DNA of 13,504 bases, from positions 1 to 13,504 of the forward strand of contig JBKHBQ010000090.1 in NCBI GenBank assembly GCA_046542305.1. Direction: 5' to 3'. The notes beneath the pieces are model-generated. The model was not told where the DNA came from and searched no databases. It saw only the letters and a program-made list of their open reading frames with translations. Positions 12,796 to 13,504 of this stretch are shown one piece after another. The position numbers were made by a program, and so were the translations under genes. Every line of letters begins with the position of its first letter. The stretch's first letter is position 1. This stretch comes from JBKHBQ01 sp046542305 (GTDB lineage: Bacteria > Bacteroidota > Bacteroidia > Bacteroidales > 4484-276).

Positions 12796-13504
12796 ATGAA
12801 AGAAGATAAAATCAGGAGATTTACACTCATCACCGGAGCAAGTTTAGGCATTGGAAAGGCGCTGGCAGCCGAATGTGCCTCACGTGGCATGAACCTCTTC
12901 CTGGTTTCACTGCCCGGCGACGGCCTCGACGATTTCGTCACCGAACTGGAACAAAAGCACGGGATCAGCACCAAGTACCTCACCCTCGACCTTACCCGAA
13001 GCGAAGCGCCGCAAATCGTATATGATTATGCGCGAAATATGGGTCTGAATATAAACTGCGTGTTCAACAACGCAGGCATCGGTCATACAGGAAATTTTCA
13101 CGACATGAAACGTGAGGAGGTGGAGGAAATGATCAACCTTAACCTGCGGGCTCTCACCAGCATCACCCTTTTGTTTCTAAAGGATATGATTCAGCAGAAT
13201 GAAGGTCATATCCTGAATGTGGGAAGCCTGGGTGCTTACACGCCCATCGCTTTTAAATCGGTGTATCTGGCGTCCAAATCCTATGTGTATTTTTTCACTG
13301 CCGCCCTTCAACAGGAATACCGGCACACCAACCTTAAATTCAGCGTATTGATGCCCGGAGCGGTTGCCACCAGCGATCATGTGAAAAAACGGGTGAAAGA
13401 ATCAGGCTTTTTCGGAAGGCTCTCCCTGCTCTCACCTGAATCGGTAGCAAAATATACGCTCGACAAAATGGAAAAAGGCAAGTTCACCATCATGCCGGGA
13501 GTGA
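12796..13504 (+). CDS. classical SDR family oxidoreductase, 3' end outside window
   Basis: The reading frame from ATG 12796 stays open to the window end (236 codons), so the C-terminus is missing. It is a classical short-chain dehydrogenase/reductase: cofactor motif TGASLGIG (13-20), NNAG (91-94), NLNLRA (114-119), catalytic Ser in NVGSLGAYTP (Ser 144) and YLASK (Tyr 157, Lys 161), then LMPGAVAT. No acidic residue stands at the end of beta strand 2 (LFLVSLPG), which hints at NADPH rather than NADH. It is separated by only 3 bases from the epimerase-like gene. The substrate is unknown; similarity is to the broad group of general SDRs that includes ketone and acyl-chain reductases. Confidence 0.88.
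   Translation, partial: MKEDKIRRFTLITGASLGIGKALAAECASRGMNLFLVSLPGDGLDDFVTELEQKHGISTKYLTLDLTRSEAPQIVYDYARNMGLNINCVFNNAGIGHTGNFHDMKREEVEEMINLNLRALTSITLLFLKDMIQQNEGHILNVGSLGAYTPIAFKSVYLASKSYVYFFTAALQQEYRHTNLKFSVLMPGAVATSDHVKKRVKESGFFGRLSLLSPESVAKYTLDKMEKGKFTIMPGV

Overview
The window reads as chromosomal DNA of a member of the Bacteroidota. Supporting signs are the sufB-sufC-sufD order, two short TonB-type energy transducers ending in the conserved GIGGGCDEEA block, and several candidate promoters with the TAnnTTTG -7 element described for Bacteroides relatives. No tRNA, rRNA, IS element, phage gene or CRISPR array is visible. Assignment below phylum level would be guesswork.

Layout from left to right. 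(1) Positions 1-338 are non-coding and hold a tandem duplication with a 198-bp offset; it includes a decayed copy of the last codons of sufD and, in each copy, a short array of degenerate 7-bp units. (2) Positions 339-4086 on the minus strand form the SUF iron-sulfur assembly operon, transcribed sufB, sufC, sufD. A 132-bp gap between sufB and sufC is almost filled by two blocks of degenerate heptamers. (3) Divergent from suf is thiL (4292-5344), the last step of thiamine diphosphate synthesis. (4) The thiL-uvrC gap (5345-5712) holds two related hairpin-rich REP-like elements with another heptamer block between them. (5) uvrC (about 5713-7536) encodes the excision nuclease subunit of nucleotide excision repair and has no ATG, GTG or TTG where its start should be. 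(6) A palindromic, probably two-way terminator separates uvrC from two tandem paralogous TonB-like genes on the minus strand (7648-8325 and 8645-9325), the second with a clear intrinsic terminator. (7) gcvH (9433-9807) and a short Ppx/GppA phosphatase gene (9921-10820) follow on the minus strand. (8) The right end is a tightly packed plus-strand operon: a CPBP-like membrane protein, an HpnA/dihydroflavonol-reductase-like extended SDR, and a classical SDR cut by the window edge.

Most genes are housekeeping (Fe-S assembly, thiamine, DNA repair, glycine cleavage, polyphosphate or (p)ppGpp turnover, TonB energy transduction). I do not see a convincing new multi-gene system. The parts that deserve a second look are non-coding or at gene edges: the 7-bp periodic arrays at four places, the paired REP-like elements, the duplicated sufD tail, the missing conventional start of uvrC, and the three-gene CPBP-SDR-SDR operon with its paired TTGTRCAA motifs.
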